64,000 bases of DNA, from positions 4,712,001-4,776,000 of the forward strand of contig OZ199840.1 in assembly GCA_964304625.1 (NCBI GenBank). The letters run 5' to 3'. Within the stretch, counting starts at the first letter, position 1; every line of letters begins with the position of its first letter. The DNA comes from Kudoa neothunni. Taxonomy: Eukaryota > Cnidaria. This document shows, one piece after another, positions 25,020 to 39,669 of this stretch. The position numbers were made by a program, and so were the translations under genes. The notes below the pieces were generated by a model. The model saw only the letters and a program-made list of their open reading frames with translations. It did no database searches and was not told the DNA's origin.

Positions 25020-27803
25020 GGTATTGACCCTTTAGGGCCGGTAATCAAGATTTTTATTTTCTATTACACCCCCGACGTTTCAAAAGTCGAATCGAACGAA
25101 ATATAATTGAAAAATGTTTTAAGAAATAGAACCATGAACGTACACTCTTACCACAGCCCCGTTACGGAAATAAGTATTAAATGAAGGGACAGATGTCTGT
25201 TCAGAACTCACGACCTCATCATGATTCGTAATCCAAAGGTATGGCGTATCTTACTCAGTCTATTCTCTTGAAAGTATTTAAGTAATTACTTTTTTGCAAG
25301 TGAATAATTATTATCTTCTTTAATCGGTTATAGATTTATGATTAAAAATCACATACAAATATCGCATTATTTGTAAAATAATCGTAGATAGTGAAATCTA
25401 ATCAAGGATAAAATTGTTTACGCAAGTTAACATTAAATAATGTGTGATCAAATCATTTACAAACATTTTGTATTTGAGAAGAAAATTATATTACTATAAT
25501 AAAAAATATCCTCCAAGTAAGAAATATTAATTATTTTACAAATAGAATATTTTTTATTTTTACTGGATGAATTATACAACTCAATTATAAATTTGTAACA
25601 ATTTTTTTCAAAAAGGAAATAAATGAATCTAGAGTTGTATAATAATCAATAGAAACCGAGAAAAAACATCCTCTTTAAGTATTAAGAAAGATTTATTAAC
25701 AAAGTATAATTTTTAGGAAATGAAACATTAGAAGGAAAATCCACAAGTGTGAATGTTGAATCTTGGATCTAATAGTTACAAAATATCTTAGGTATACTGA
25801 AATATGAGGATTATAGCAATATTCTTAATTCAAATAAGACCGTTCTATTTCATTATTAGATAGGATCTTAAGTTAGCATTAGGCTCAATAAAATCTTATC
25901 ATTTCATAAAAACGTTTAAAATCGGTATCACTTTCCCAGTCGATTCCTACGTACATACATATAGACGTAGGACGGGAAATTTGTTTTTTACAGTAATTGA
26001 TAAGAACAAGAATTCTAGCCATTTAAGGATACACTAAAAAATTTGTACAAGAGGAAAAATCGATGATTACGTTTTCTTATATTCACAGCCTACATAAAAT
26101 GAGTATTATCCGCGGATTTTAACATTTCATAAATTTATGGAGAGATTTAAAAATAAATTAAATCTACGGAAAAAAACAAAATTTGACTTATCTAAAATAC
26201 AATAAACGAAATATACTGCACACATAATTTATAATACATGAAAATAACTTAAATCGTAATTAGAGATTTGACTGGATCACCTGCTAATGTTGCGACCGTT
26301 AAATTACTTTAAATTATCAGGAACTAGCGCGAACTGCCCAGCGTTGCATGAGAAAGATTTCGCCAACAAACTTTTTTGAATAGCATTCTAAGAATACATT
26401 AAAGTTTCGAATTAACTAAAAATTTTTAAGCAACATACTTTAACGATTTGAATTATGAAATTTAAACTATGATCATTTCTTTGAAGGAGTGTTCCAATCC
26501 CGTTAAAGTATTATCTAAAACGTCATTTTTCGACCCGGAAGATTTTTGAAAGTTGAATTCTGACCCGGCTCGGGAACTGTGTGCACCACTAACTTCATAA
26601 GAGATGAAAAAATAGAAAAAGTAATAGAGATAGAAGAAAACGTATGAAAATTAATCGCTGAAAGTTAAACTTAGTGGACGATTTCAGTGAAATTCACGGA
26701 CCCAGCGTTTGCATTGTAATGCTTCAATCTATCCTGTTATAGTATGCTCTTCCAATTCGTTATTAATAATGCAAATATCGGCTTCCGCAATGTCTAAAAC
26801 AATCGATAGAGAATATAAGGGGAAAATTAACTTCAGCCAAACGTCACCATGACATGAGCTGGTGTTAACCCTATAATCGAACCCATGTAATCCGTTTAAC
26901 GAATTTTAAATCGACAAAATCACTATTTTCTAAACACTTTTGTGGACATTTGTTGGCTTGAAAACGATTTAAAGATTTTTAAAAAATTTCATAATGTTTC
27001 TCTACGATGGAATAATTCAGTCGCGCATGCGTACTAAATTATACACACAGACAGACACACTAACAGACAAAGGATTTTCTACATATATATATATATATAG
27101 AATAGAGGATAGATTAATACAGTAGGCTTGAATATACGGTACTCAAGAGGTGAAATCTCATATTACCTATTTCTACGTAATAAACAATCGTATCCTATCA
27201 CGATAAGATGTTAATCAGCTTTAATATATCGAGTAAAACCGAATTATCGTGGTTTGAGAATTAATTGAACTATATGAATTTCAAGTTGGTTAACAGAATT
27301 TTTTAATATTCATTGGGATTTAATTATTAAAATTATATCTGTGCGTGTGTAAATTCATACGCATGCATACGAACAATACTTAAAAATGGGACGGACCATT
27401 AGCGTTCTATGTACAAATATATTTATTGATTTATTTATACAAGTAATGTTTGAATGAAAAACTTTCGAAGAAATATAGTCAATTTCAATGACTCAAATTC
27501 GATAAAAGTTTTTAGAATTGTTTCTCGATTGACCTCTCATCATGTTGATTACGATTGTTGTTTCACACAAAGTGATGATTAACGTTTATAAAGGGGATCT
27601 TTGTATCGGATGGTCAATGTAGGAGAAAAAACATAGTTTCTGTAATAGATGAGATAGGTTAAATATTTTGTTTGAATAGTAAAGGCCTATACAATCACAC
27701 CAGAGTGATTCTCAACGTAAGTCTATTTGATTGACTTATTCATTCCACATAATCCAAATCAACAGTCGTTAGTTAAAGAGTTAGCGATTAACCGTTTACT
27801 AAA
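25020..27803. other. Intergenic, AT-rich
   Basis: No gene is supported. It holds one copy of a dispersed repeat (26385-26600) and a TA run at 27081-27100. A short hairpin at 25948-25974 has TCCTACGT and ACGTAGGA arms. The last 100 bp is presumably the promoter side of the LIM gene. Confidence 0.6.
26385..26600 (-). repeat. Dispersed repeat copy 1
   Basis: Read on the minus strand, 26395-26510 closely matches the plus strand at 40975-41085. Both contain GAAATGATCATA followed by TTTAAATTTCATA, then AAATCGTTAAAGTATG. The neighbouring sequence also shares a GACTCGG/GACCCGG-like block. No coding content was seen, so it is probably a non-autonomous element. Confidence 0.7.
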
Positions 27804-28181
27804 ATGAGCGATCTGTGCCCAGTATGCGAGAAGAGAGTTTATCCTTTGGAAAAACTAAGTATCGACAAACAAGTATTTCACAAGGGTTGTTTCAGATGTC
27901 ATGAATGTAAAGGCACCCTAGGGTAGGTTGATCTATTGTGTGATTAGATATTGGTAAGAGTGTTTCTAAATATAACTCATATTATCAGAAAAAGAGTTTT
28001 TATTAATATTACCGGTTTGATAACTTTATTTAAATGTAATATCTTTAGAATCAATAATTTCTCTCCATTGAATGGGAAATATTATTGCACCAATCATTAC
28101 CGTCAACTGTTCAAATCTCAAGGGAACTATGATAAGGGTTTTGGTGATTCGTGTCACAAAGATAAATGGGAAAACAAATAA
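27804..28181 (+). CDS. Single-LIM-domain protein, EPLIN (LIMA1) type
   Basis: Two exons, 27804-27922 and 28049-28181, make an 83-residue protein that is almost only one LIM domain. First zinc finger: CPVCEKRVYPLEKL, then FHKGCFRCHEC. Second: the next exon after GTLG, with KYYCTNHYRQLFKSQGNYDK. The extension GFGDSCHKDKW matches human EPLIN (LFKSKGNYDEGFG, then HKDLW), where the LIM domain lies in a much larger actin-binding protein. Here the flanking actin-binding parts are absent. LIM domains of this class dock proteins at actin structures and adhesion sites, so that role is inferred. The intron (126 bp) is longer than its neighbours. The sequence before the ATG shows no further exon. Confidence 0.88.
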
Positions 28182-29020
28182 AATTTACACACAGCATTTT
28201 GAGTACTGCTTCGAAATATATCCATGATCAAAGTTTTGTGGATGTAGCTTATAGTTGAATTCCAAATTATTTTTTTGCTAAAATGTTACTGTTTCCTTAT
28301 TTGTGTAATTAATTTATTCAACGAATACAAACATTGGTTCGATAGTTTTTTACAATTATTTTCTTATCAAGTCAGATATGACCATCCATATTAAATAATA
28401 ACCGGATATAATAGATAAATTATTACATTCGGTTTTTATGTGCTGTTTAATTCAAAAAATTAGGCCAATAATTCTCTAAAAATATTTTCTCAATAATATT
28501 GCACCTAGGATTATTTTGTTATAATTTAAACAAAGTATTAAATAATATAAACAATCACGTGATTGACTAATTTTACACAGTTAAGTCTATGTACATCGTG
28601 TACCTTTTTATATCTTGATTTCAATTAAATTGTAACACCTATAACTGAGAATAATTATAAAAAATATTAAACATTATAATATTTAAAGATGTCATAACTT
28701 CGTGAATAAATATTTAATTTAGTTTCCTACTATGTCACTCTGAGAGTTATTTAAAGAACGCTGTGGCTATGTCTCAGACTGCGAATTTCTCGAAAAGTAC
28801 TCAACATAAGAAACTTAGAATTTACGAATCGTTATAAATTAGTTTAACTTAAGTTACCCTTAAATTTCAATATTTTTCATAAACGACAATAACACAAGTA
28901 CAAGTACCGGGAGTGACAATATTTTTCATATATTAAAAAAATTTAAAAAAACAACAATTAGAATTAAATAATTTTTGATCGATCAAATCATGCTTTGAGC
29001 GCGAATTCTGTTCTTACAGT
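28182..29020. other. Intergenic, AT-rich
   Basis: I see nothing here beyond low-complexity AT sequence. Confidence 0.6.
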
Positions 29021-29287
29021 TTGGCCGGACACGCGTTAAGTTCAAACATATTTACACTTGGAACACGATTCGTCACCTTCGAGGATCTTGATAATGCCAT
29101 TTTGGATTACGAAAAATCAAATTTTTATAACTTTTATAATAGCAACCGAGGACTATTTCGAATATGCGAGGCAGAATTATTAAATCAATCAACCCGGCTT
29201 TACGTTATTATGAGATTACTTACTGTTGTATTTTCAGTGGTAAAAACAAACCGAAATCTTGTAGAAGTTCAAATAAACCAACTTTAA
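29021..29287 (+). mobile_element. N-terminal fragment of a ZSWIM-type MULE
   Basis: An 88-codon frame contains TFEDLDNAILDYEKSNFYNF followed by TRLYV and SVVKTNRN. This is the pattern of the FAR1-like N-terminus of ZSWIM3-like MULE proteins (YEDFKECFSAYKREN, then LYVQVKFVC). No catalytic domain follows. It lies directly upstream of a hAT element, which may have replaced or displaced the rest. Confidence 0.6.
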
Positions 29288-29582
29288 GGGGAGAATTCCC
29301 TGTTAAAATATCACCTAGATTCTTTATAATTTTAATATTTTAAATAAACCTTCTATTAGTTGTACTTAAAATCCAAATTACAAGCTCTATTAAAAAAATA
29401 ATAATGAACAATTAAAAAATTATTGATAATTTAATTACAATTATTATTTGAGCGTTTGAAATTCTTTTCGATTTATCTGATCGGTAGAATCGCGTGTAAG
29501 GGGTTACAGAGTCTACTGCATGGCAGTGTTGTTTGCTTGCTAATTTTGTGAGGATTACTGGAAATAAATATTGGCCCTTTGA

Positions 29583-31326
<1,744 letters not shown>

Positions 31327-31399
31327 TTATAGACAATTTTAGATTCTATCAAACAAATTTAATTATGGAACTAATTCAGATGTGCAATATTAAGCTTAC

Positions 31400-31627
31400 G
31401 TTTTTCCATCATATTCGCAATTTCTTAATCCTATCAAGGAGTTATCTCATCAAATAAAAACGATTATAACGAATAAACCTCAAAAAAATTAAGAAGAAAT
31501 ACTAGAAATTATTATGGAGAGTCTCGTAGAAGCTACCTCTCCAAACTGTCTCAGTTATTCAAACCAAGTTGAATCCTATTTTACATGGTGTTTGAATGTG
31601 GAAGAAAACAACAAAGAATTAAAATAA
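31400..31627 (+). mobile_element. Tc1/IS630-type transposase C-terminal fragment
   Basis: The frame gives FPSYSQFLNPIKELSHQIKT. In IS630/Tc1-mariner DDE enzymes the catalytic third acid sits in LPPYSPFLNPIE. Here that position is Lys (NPIK), so the copy is inactive. It lies immediately beyond the end of the hAT element. Confidence 0.7.
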
Positions 31628-31639
31628 TTCATTTCTAAG

Positions 31640-33060
31640 AAAGTTGCATTTTGACTTTACCCTATTGAATTTAGATCTCGAAATACTGTATATTTTTCTC
31701 GCTACGATAAAAATATGATTCTAAATCTCTAATTATAATTTTACTGAGCTAATTTCCAATTATATTGTGATAAGATTGTTACAACTAAATGATTTATATA
31801 TATTCTGGTCTGCCAATTAGTTTAGCAAGTCTATCCCAATTGAAAACTCATTCCGGTTAACCATCCGTAATTTACAATAAATCAGTTGACCCTGATTTAA
31901 AGACTAGCATGCAATGAAACAAAGATTTTAACAATTTTTGGAAAAAAGATTTAGGATAATAAAAATTTCTGTTTAATAAGTAAATTTTGAATCATTTTTA
32001 TAAACATGAAAATAAATATATCTAACTTAATTTGATTTTATTTATTCAAAATTAAAATATCTTTAATAACAATACGCTTAAAAATTAAGATAATGTTCAA
32101 TTTAATAATAAACAAAATTAACACACAATGTTATTCGAGAAACTCTCTATGTGGATCGAATTTTATTGTGCAATACAAATTTTCTTATAAAAATAACTCC
32201 CTAAATATATGTATAAAGCTTATAAACTCACGAGAAATAATAAAATTATGGCAATCATAGAAAAGTGTGAGATAACCAATGTTGATTGTATATTACGGTT
32301 GAACCTCAGTTTTATGAAAATAGGGCTATCTGAAAGATATTTTAAACTTAATTTGGGCTTTATTGAAATTACATGTCGATAAACGTTCGATCAACCGGAA
32401 CTTCGCTATCCGGAAAGAAACTAGTTGGTCCCAAATTTTCAGGATAATCAAGGTTCGACTGTGCATTGGTAAGTGGAAAATATATTGCAATATTTTTGGG
32501 CAAACTCTAATATGTACAAATTTGACTCGTTAGAAAATTTTAAATTAAGTTATTAACGAAATTATTATCTAAAACTGATAGAACTGTTTATATGATTGTA
32601 TTTGTTGATAATAAATAAAATAGCTCGTAGAGAATTTTGATATAATCGTTAATATTTATAAGGAATTTAGATGAGTTAATGTTAACACTTAACACTAGGT
32701 AGTTTCAGTGTTTTAAATTAGACTTAATCTTTAAGAATGTTTATTTACTTGGTTTCATGGTAGCAAACCAAGATATACCAATCTCTTAATTGGATATACT
32801 TAAATCACTAAAATCAAGAAATAAATTTTTGAACTAATCGGTTTAAAATAATTTAAAACAAATAGATATGGGTATATTAGATGTAGATCAGAATTTTCTG
32901 TGTGGAAAAACACTATATTTGTAAGAAGTGACTTTTGTTATGAGATTGTCAATTATGTAACAATGAAAAAATTTGATGACTGTTGCCAAGGAAAACTTGG
33001 TTCCAAAAAAACGATTTCACATTGAAACATCACGGATGGAATTTGTAGAAAACTTTGATT
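31640..33060. other. Intergenic, AT-rich
   Basis: Contains one Tigger-like MITE, listed separately. Otherwise nothing is supported. Confidence 0.55.
32292..32463. mobile_element. Tigger-like MITE
   Basis: The left end GGTTGAACCTCAGTTTTATG and the right end, read inward as CACAGTCGAACCTTGATTAT then CCTGAAAA, form imperfect inverted repeats about 170 bp apart. CAGTCGAACCTNGATTATCC is a Tigger/pogo-like terminus. The interior has a further inner motif, CTATCCGG, and no coding capacity. Confidence 0.55.
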
Positions 33061-33079
33061 ACCAACCTTTGAAAAGAAC

Positions 33080-33515
33080 TCGGAACAGAATATCACCCGA
33101 AACCAAATGGAGAATAATTTCCGCTTTAAAAGTAACTCAATCAATTTTCTAATATATAGCTACTGGGTTTAGGTTAAAAGTTATCGTGAGGTAGCAAAGT
33201 GTTTTGGACTTCCAGTAAAAACAATACAAACTATTTATCAAATATACAAAGCAAGCAAAGGCAACATAACTCTTCGACGGGATAAACTCGCTCGATCCTA
33301 TTGCAACATACATCAGCAGGCTTTTCTGAATAGACTTCTTGACGTAGATTGTACCTTGAGTTTGCGAATGCTGCAGCGAATATTTTACAATAAGTATTCG
33401 CAGAAAATAAGTCTACCAACAATTTCGCGCTATGTGGACCATTTTAAATTTAACATAAAATTTTCAGTTGCCAGAAAAAAATACAGAGGTGACCTTGAAT
33501 CATTCAACCCGAAGT
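33080..33515 (+). mobile_element. Tc1/IS630-type transposase N-terminal fragment
   Basis: An HTH region is readable: RISPETKWRIISALK, then SYREVAKCFGLPVKTIQTIY and TLSLRMLQRI with LPTISRYVDHF. This is the paired HTH arrangement of Tc1/IS630 transposases. The catalytic DDE part is missing, and the fragment ends against the next gene. It could supply that gene's promoter region, which is inference. Confidence 0.6.
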
Positions 33516-33554
33516 AAACATGCTTTGATTTACTTTGCGAAAAATTAACTGATT

Positions 33555-36167
33555 TTGTTAAGATTATCCTTTTTGTTTGATCCTTATTTTTCTCCCGAAT
33601 CGTTTAGCAGCAAGTTAGTTCTTTTTAATGTGGTCCAGATAATTGTTACCACACGTGTCAAATGTAAATACATCAACCACAAAACCAACAATCAAGAATC
33701 GGATGTGTGCTACGAAAACAAAGAGTACAATGTATTGCTGGGTGTGTGCCAAGAGAGGGTGTTAGCAGCCGTACTTAGAGAGAACATTGGTTTTAATGGT
33801 GAGGAAATAATGACCACTATACAGGAGTGTGCTCGAATCTACTTCCCTGACATTATGAAACAAAAAGTCATTGTTATTGGGCCGGGAATACCCTGGGGGA
33901 TAAACCACCTCAACGATCTCTATTCTATCACCTATGCGAATTCGGGTGGATACATGAAAAAAGACTACGGGAACTATGATTTACGATTTTCTATCGCTAA
34001 CCATCTCAACAACAACGATTTATTTGCTATCGATGGGTTCTACAACACCATATATTTTATGAAACCGATTATCCATCTAATGAATCATGTTGTAAAGCGT
34101 ATCAAGTGTATTCCTCATTCCAATTTGAATTCAATATCGACCATGATTTCCACCCAAATTAAAAACTTGTCCGAAAAACGTCCTAGGAAATATTTCAAAA
34201 GTCTCGGGTTCTTTCTCAACATTGTAACATCCGGGTATCAATTGTTTGAGACTGATAAAAAGAAAAATAAATCACACGGTACATCTTCACAGCTGGAGTC
34301 ATCGGACGTAAAAGAATTAAGTTCACAACTGACAGACGATACAAGCCACTCGACCCAACTAACTAAACCACACAAAATCAACTATTGTGAACTTACCATA
34401 GATGATATTTCTTCTTCGTTGTCCTCATCAGAATTCAACGAAGAAAACGGACGTCAAACTTACGCTACCATAACTGAGAATTGCGACCATTTGTTCGCCA
34501 ATAAGACTGTTTTTGTGAAAAGAAAAAATTCTGTTGATTATGAATCTGCTGAGATTCACAATGACGGAATTATCTATAGGAAATTCAAGTACACAAGTGA
34601 AAATGACAACTCTACTTCTTCTCTGTCAGTAAATCAAGATGAAAACTTTTCTTCAATCTTGTTGAATTCCCAAGTACCTTCGACTGACCACGTTGGGTTG
34701 AATAGTTGCTGTGGTTTTACGGTCAATTTCTATAAAATGGAAAAACCTCTACAATCAATATCTACAATCCAATTGGTGGATGGTATATCTCTATTCTTGA
34801 GAAATTTTAGAAATTATTAAATTTATAATTGACAGATAAACACGTCAGGTGTAATGGCTGCGGAAAAGCTGTTCCCATCGATACCGAGATCAATTCAGAC
34901 AACCTTTTATCAACGGCACCTGGTCACGACAATAACTATGGAGATTTGTTTCCTATAAATAAATTCTACGATCTTATGTTTGACTGCGAACAATATCCAA
35001 TAGAAAAAGTTAGAGAGATAATAAGTAATACTAAGGCTGAATGTGATAAAAAATTTAAACCGGACAGTCCTTTGGTGACTAATATTCAGCACAATTGGAT
35101 AAATGAGGCACGGCGCAAATTGGCCATTAAAAAGCCCAATCTCCCACCTTCCCAATTTAGACTTTATCTACAAAGTTTAATCAAACCACAAAAATCAATA
35201 GAAAATTTATTGGAGAAAAAATTGGTGAATTCGCTGTTGGTAGAACCTCCAAGTGAAGGCATTCAAATAATCACTGTGTTTGGTTGCGATCTAACTAGAA
35301 ACAGAGCTCAATCATGGAGAGTGGATAAAGACGATCAAAATTGTAAACCAAATATTAACTTAAATGATATATGTTTTTTATAATATTTTGTTGGATATAG
35401 TTTTTAAACAGGATGATAAAAAATTGGCTAATATAGAGATAAAAGTCAGCCGGATATGCAATGAAAACGGCACTGATACATCAAACTCATCCTCACTCCC
35501 GAAGACAGATCATACTAGCACATCAGAAAACACTGGATTGATAGACTTTGTTTCTGAGCTCAAGACAGTTTGTCTGTCACCTGCGGATGTCAACTTGCAA
35601 CAACATTACAATGTGATACTTTGGGATATTATGAAACAACAACCGTCTCCAGACTATAAGGTTATACCTGGTATCACTGACCAAAACAACCTAAAAATTG
35701 CCTCCGCTATCCAAGATCTACAACTTAAGAATGATCGGGAGAAGGAAGATATTCTTAACAACATACAAAAATTGCTCCATGAAAATAACATGTTAATCAA
35801 TCAATATTACCTCTCCAAAAAAGCGGCTAACACAAAATCCGACCCTGACCGTAGCAAAGTTGTTAACGATAATAGTAGTATTTTTTATATTTGGCTCTTT
35901 GGATGTACTAATTATAAATTATAAGATGGCAAGCTTGACACACTTGATGGTCTTATTGATTCCTTCGACTTGAATCATTCTCCAATTGAGGGAGATAACA
36001 ATACGGAAGGCGAGATGAAATTTGGAGAATTTCTTGATTTTGTTGAAGGTGTAGGCGCAGATATTGTTGCTGTGGAGTTTAATTCATTTGGCAAAAGAAC
36101 TTTGAGAAAGGAAATTCCCTCGTATACTAATAATAACAACAAGAATAATAAAGGAAGTCCCGAATAA
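33555..36167 (+). CDS. Unrecognised multi-exon protein, weakly TADA3-like in its second half
   Basis: Four exons join in frame: about 33555-34782, 34836-35342, 35401-35877 and 35926-36167, with introns of 53, 58 and 48 bp, giving about 815 residues. No ATG opens the first exon, so the start is undetermined; an upstream exon is likely. The first exon is a folded-looking region (RVLAAVLRENIGFNGEEI, KQKVIVIGPGIPWGINHLND) followed by a Ser-rich linker. Across the first junction lies a possible Cys cluster, CC...HVRCNGCGK. The second exon has KVREIISN, then KPDSPLVTNIQHNW and SIENLLEKKLVNSLL. Together with a later coiled-coil stretch (IASAIQDLQLKNDREKEDIL) this loosely recalls Ada3 of SAGA complexes, but the usual Ada3 N-terminus is absent. 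I do not assign a function. Confidence 0.6.
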
Positions 36168-38864
36168 AAACACAAATTTTGAGGTTTAGAATTGGTACCG
36201 TGAATGGGTTCCAATTCCCCTTTTCTCAATAAAGCTGGAAGAATGCTTTTATATTCATATATTTCTTCTCGGAGAAAAAATTGTAATCAGCTCATGGCTT
36301 TAAAATAATTCAAATTATTCCATGAACCAAAACAAATCATTTGAAAAAATAATAATGTTACAATTACTTTAAATATTACGTTAGAATAATATGATAGAAT
36401 GACTCTTAGTTTTATTATTTTTAGAGTTTCCTTTTTTTCGCAAAAACTCATACTTCATGACTTTTTTCCTATAAATACTAAATAATTAAATTTATAAAAA
36501 ATAATAGAGAAAATTTTAAATATGTAAGCACAATAAAATAAATTTTATAGCTTTGCAATTGAGTTTGGAATTACATTATATTGATTCCTGTATATGTTTT
36601 AATGTGGAGCATTTTTTGGTCTAAATAATATACAGTCAGTCTGTGGTCGGTTTTACGCACCTTTTAAAAAGTAAAACAATTTGAACGATCAAATGTGCAA
36701 CCGAAATATAATATTTTTTTGAATATTTTATTATAGAATTTAGATCCAAATAATATGATATGATTAAGAAATTTCCAGATTGTTAATCACGTGACTGGCG
36801 ATTTTACGCACTTTTTTGAAAAAATAGATGAATTTTGATTAATGTTCGAATGGATTAAAGGAAATAATAAAATACATCCACAATAACTCTCCCAAATTTG
36901 CCTAATTTGTTAATATAAAGCACCAGATATATCCTTCATATCCAACTATTGTGGCACTTTAAAAAAACCAAATAAAATTGTTTATATTATTGAACACGAA
37001 TCGATTATTGTTGTGAGATGCGAATTAATAAAAATGAGTTTTTTTTAAATAGCTACGTATATTAGTACATGCACGCGCAACCAAATGTATAAAACTAGAC
37101 GTTACCAATTGCACACACATTTTTCCACGATCCTGGAGGGATCACTCAAAACCTATTAAAGACCGTGCGTTTATTTAAAAAATATAAAATTTTTTATTAG
37201 TTTTTGCGTATTTAATTATGTTATTAATAAATAATTGAATAATTTTTATATTATGCGCGCGCATTGACATCGTTCCCTGACTTTATTCAGATAAAGAACC
37301 TGAATATATTATTTAGAAATTCTAAAATTAATTATGGAGTATAATCTATTTATAACTCCAATTATTTTATTTGGAATATATGTACAAAATGAATTATTGT
37401 AATAAATAAAATACAGATTGTTATGCATTTATTGAAGTCACAAATGTGTAGTTTTAATAATCAGGAAATGAATGTTCGTTATCACAGAAATAATATCAGA
37501 ATAAATTTAAAATTATTAAAAATATGAAGAAATGTTTGTTATTATTTTTGTGTAAAAATAAATTTGGTATTAAATAAATATTAATTGGAATTAATTAAAA
37601 GTTACTCTAATTAAACTAGTGTGTAACACTGAAAATAAAAAATCATTAATAAGGTTTAACTTGGATATGACATAATTTTTTTTGCAATGAAAAGAAAAAT
37701 GTAATAAAAAGAACTTGAGAAATACAGTATTTCAACATCAACTTGCAATGGACCGGCACATGTATTAAAATAAAATGTCTGGCGCTATACTTGAGTGAGA
37801 TTAAAAATTCCAACTATTTTGACGATGATTTATCAAAAAATATTATTATTATTATTCAATATAAAGAATACGAAAGCAGCTATTATACAATTTTGTCATG
37901 TTAGATATGTGCTCGCGATCTCGTAAATGTTAGGTAATCGGGGAGGGTGTAACACCTGAAAATCACTACCTTGTGCATATTTTTTCTTGCTCATTTTTTT
38001 ACGATTGATTATAATAAAATTAATGAACACCGAAAGCAAAGACACAGCCGAAAAAAACATTTCTAAGATTTAACAATTCTTCACCCGAACATAGTCAGTA
38101 AACGTGCAATCCCCAACTTGATACAATAAACATTGTGTGATATCTTCTTCTTCCTACTTCTAAATTCTAAACTTATTTATTATCATTAATTATATTTTTT
38201 TCCTATTTAAATATAACAACGTTAAATGGATAAATTTTAAAAATAGGTTTCTCGCATATTTCACAAAAACATACTATTTTTGATTTTACAAAAATGTTAT
38301 TTTAACTCTTAACCACAATATTTATGTTTATTGATGCTATTTTTAGTTTTTAAATTTTTTATGGTATTTTTATATATACGCAAGAGGGTTATACGTGGAT
38401 TTTCATGAAAATTTATTATCCAGCAAATTATATATGCTAAAATGAACGATTCAAAGAGTTCAATATATTACAAGACATAATAAATAAATAAATAAATTTT
38501 TTTACAAATAATATGTAGAAAGCTGTTGATATAACAAATAGTTTCTCTTAAATAAAAGTAGGAGTAACAATTAAATATTGGTATAAATGTCTACAAAGAT
38601 TGTTATGTATTTGCTTGATTTTATATGCTGACTATATTCAAAAATATTTATTATTAAAATTCTAGAACTACCAGGTAATAGTATAGATTTCCTATGCTAT
38701 AAAAATTGCATTATTTCAACTAAAATTATAAAACCGGTGACAATAATTATATAACTTTAAAAGGCGTTATTGTTTGATTTATATATCAGTTTCATAGTTG
38801 TAAAGTTCTTATAAATAAATCTTTTATGAAATAAGATTTTTATCTACTATATCTACTTTATATA

Positions 38865-39480
38865 CCAGAGGAGGTCAGACTTGCCCAGATCGAGGGCCAA
38901 CTTTTCAAGAGCCACGTGACATTAAAATGATTTTAATATAATCATTTATGTATCTCTTCCTTATTTGAAACGTACATTTTTTGAATATATTTTGTGAATA
39001 TTAATATAAAATATTGTAGAATTATAAATAAAGGTTTTTAATTTTTTCTTATTCCGTTAATCACTAGAAAACTTAAATATAATTTTTACAGATGTAGTTT
39101 GATGATTTTTCCGAAAAAGTAAATTAGTATTTAATAATCCAATAAGCCTTTTCTCTATGAAATAGGTCGCGAAAATAGTAAAATTTACTTCATAAGTAAT
39201 CATGTATGGTAGTCCGACAAAACATAAAATTAAATATTTACGAATAAAATAATAACACAGGAATTTAACGCCTTCGTAAACAATTTTTTTATGTTTCTGC
39301 ATTATTCGTGAGCTGGAGGTAATCGGGTTGGTATGCCGTTAAGGCTGTATGAATTAGTTCCCTCAGGTGTTTGTGAGTGATGGATCTGCGAAGCGTCGAT
39401 TTTATAGACTTCATCGTTGAATAAATAGACTCACAACAGTAAATTGTTCCAAAGATAGAATACGTTTGAGGCCGATTTCT
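38865..39480 (-). mobile_element. hAT C-terminal dimerisation fragment
   Basis: On the minus strand near 39300-39470 the frame gives IYCCESIYSTMKSIKSTLRR followed by ITHKHLRELIHTALTAYQPD. This matches the hATC region of ZBED/GTF2IRD2-like transposases (YLCESLYSTMKFIKS, then DEHLRSCLRLALTSYEPD). A degenerate hAT-like terminus (CAGAGGAGGTCAGACTTGCC) begins at 38869 and may be its end. Everything upstream of the domain is gone. Confidence 0.65.
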
Positions 39481-39669
39481 TTTAATTTTGAATATTTAGA
39501 TTTTGGAATTAAGAACCATCTTTAAAAATTTAATGCGTGTTTTATTCCTCCGATACCTATCACTTTGGCAATAGATAAACATTAGTTGATATTGTATTCC
39601 CTAATGAAACTAGCAATAATTCTAATTTGCATTAAATCGTTTTCGCAATATCAAAATTCCAAAAAGTGA

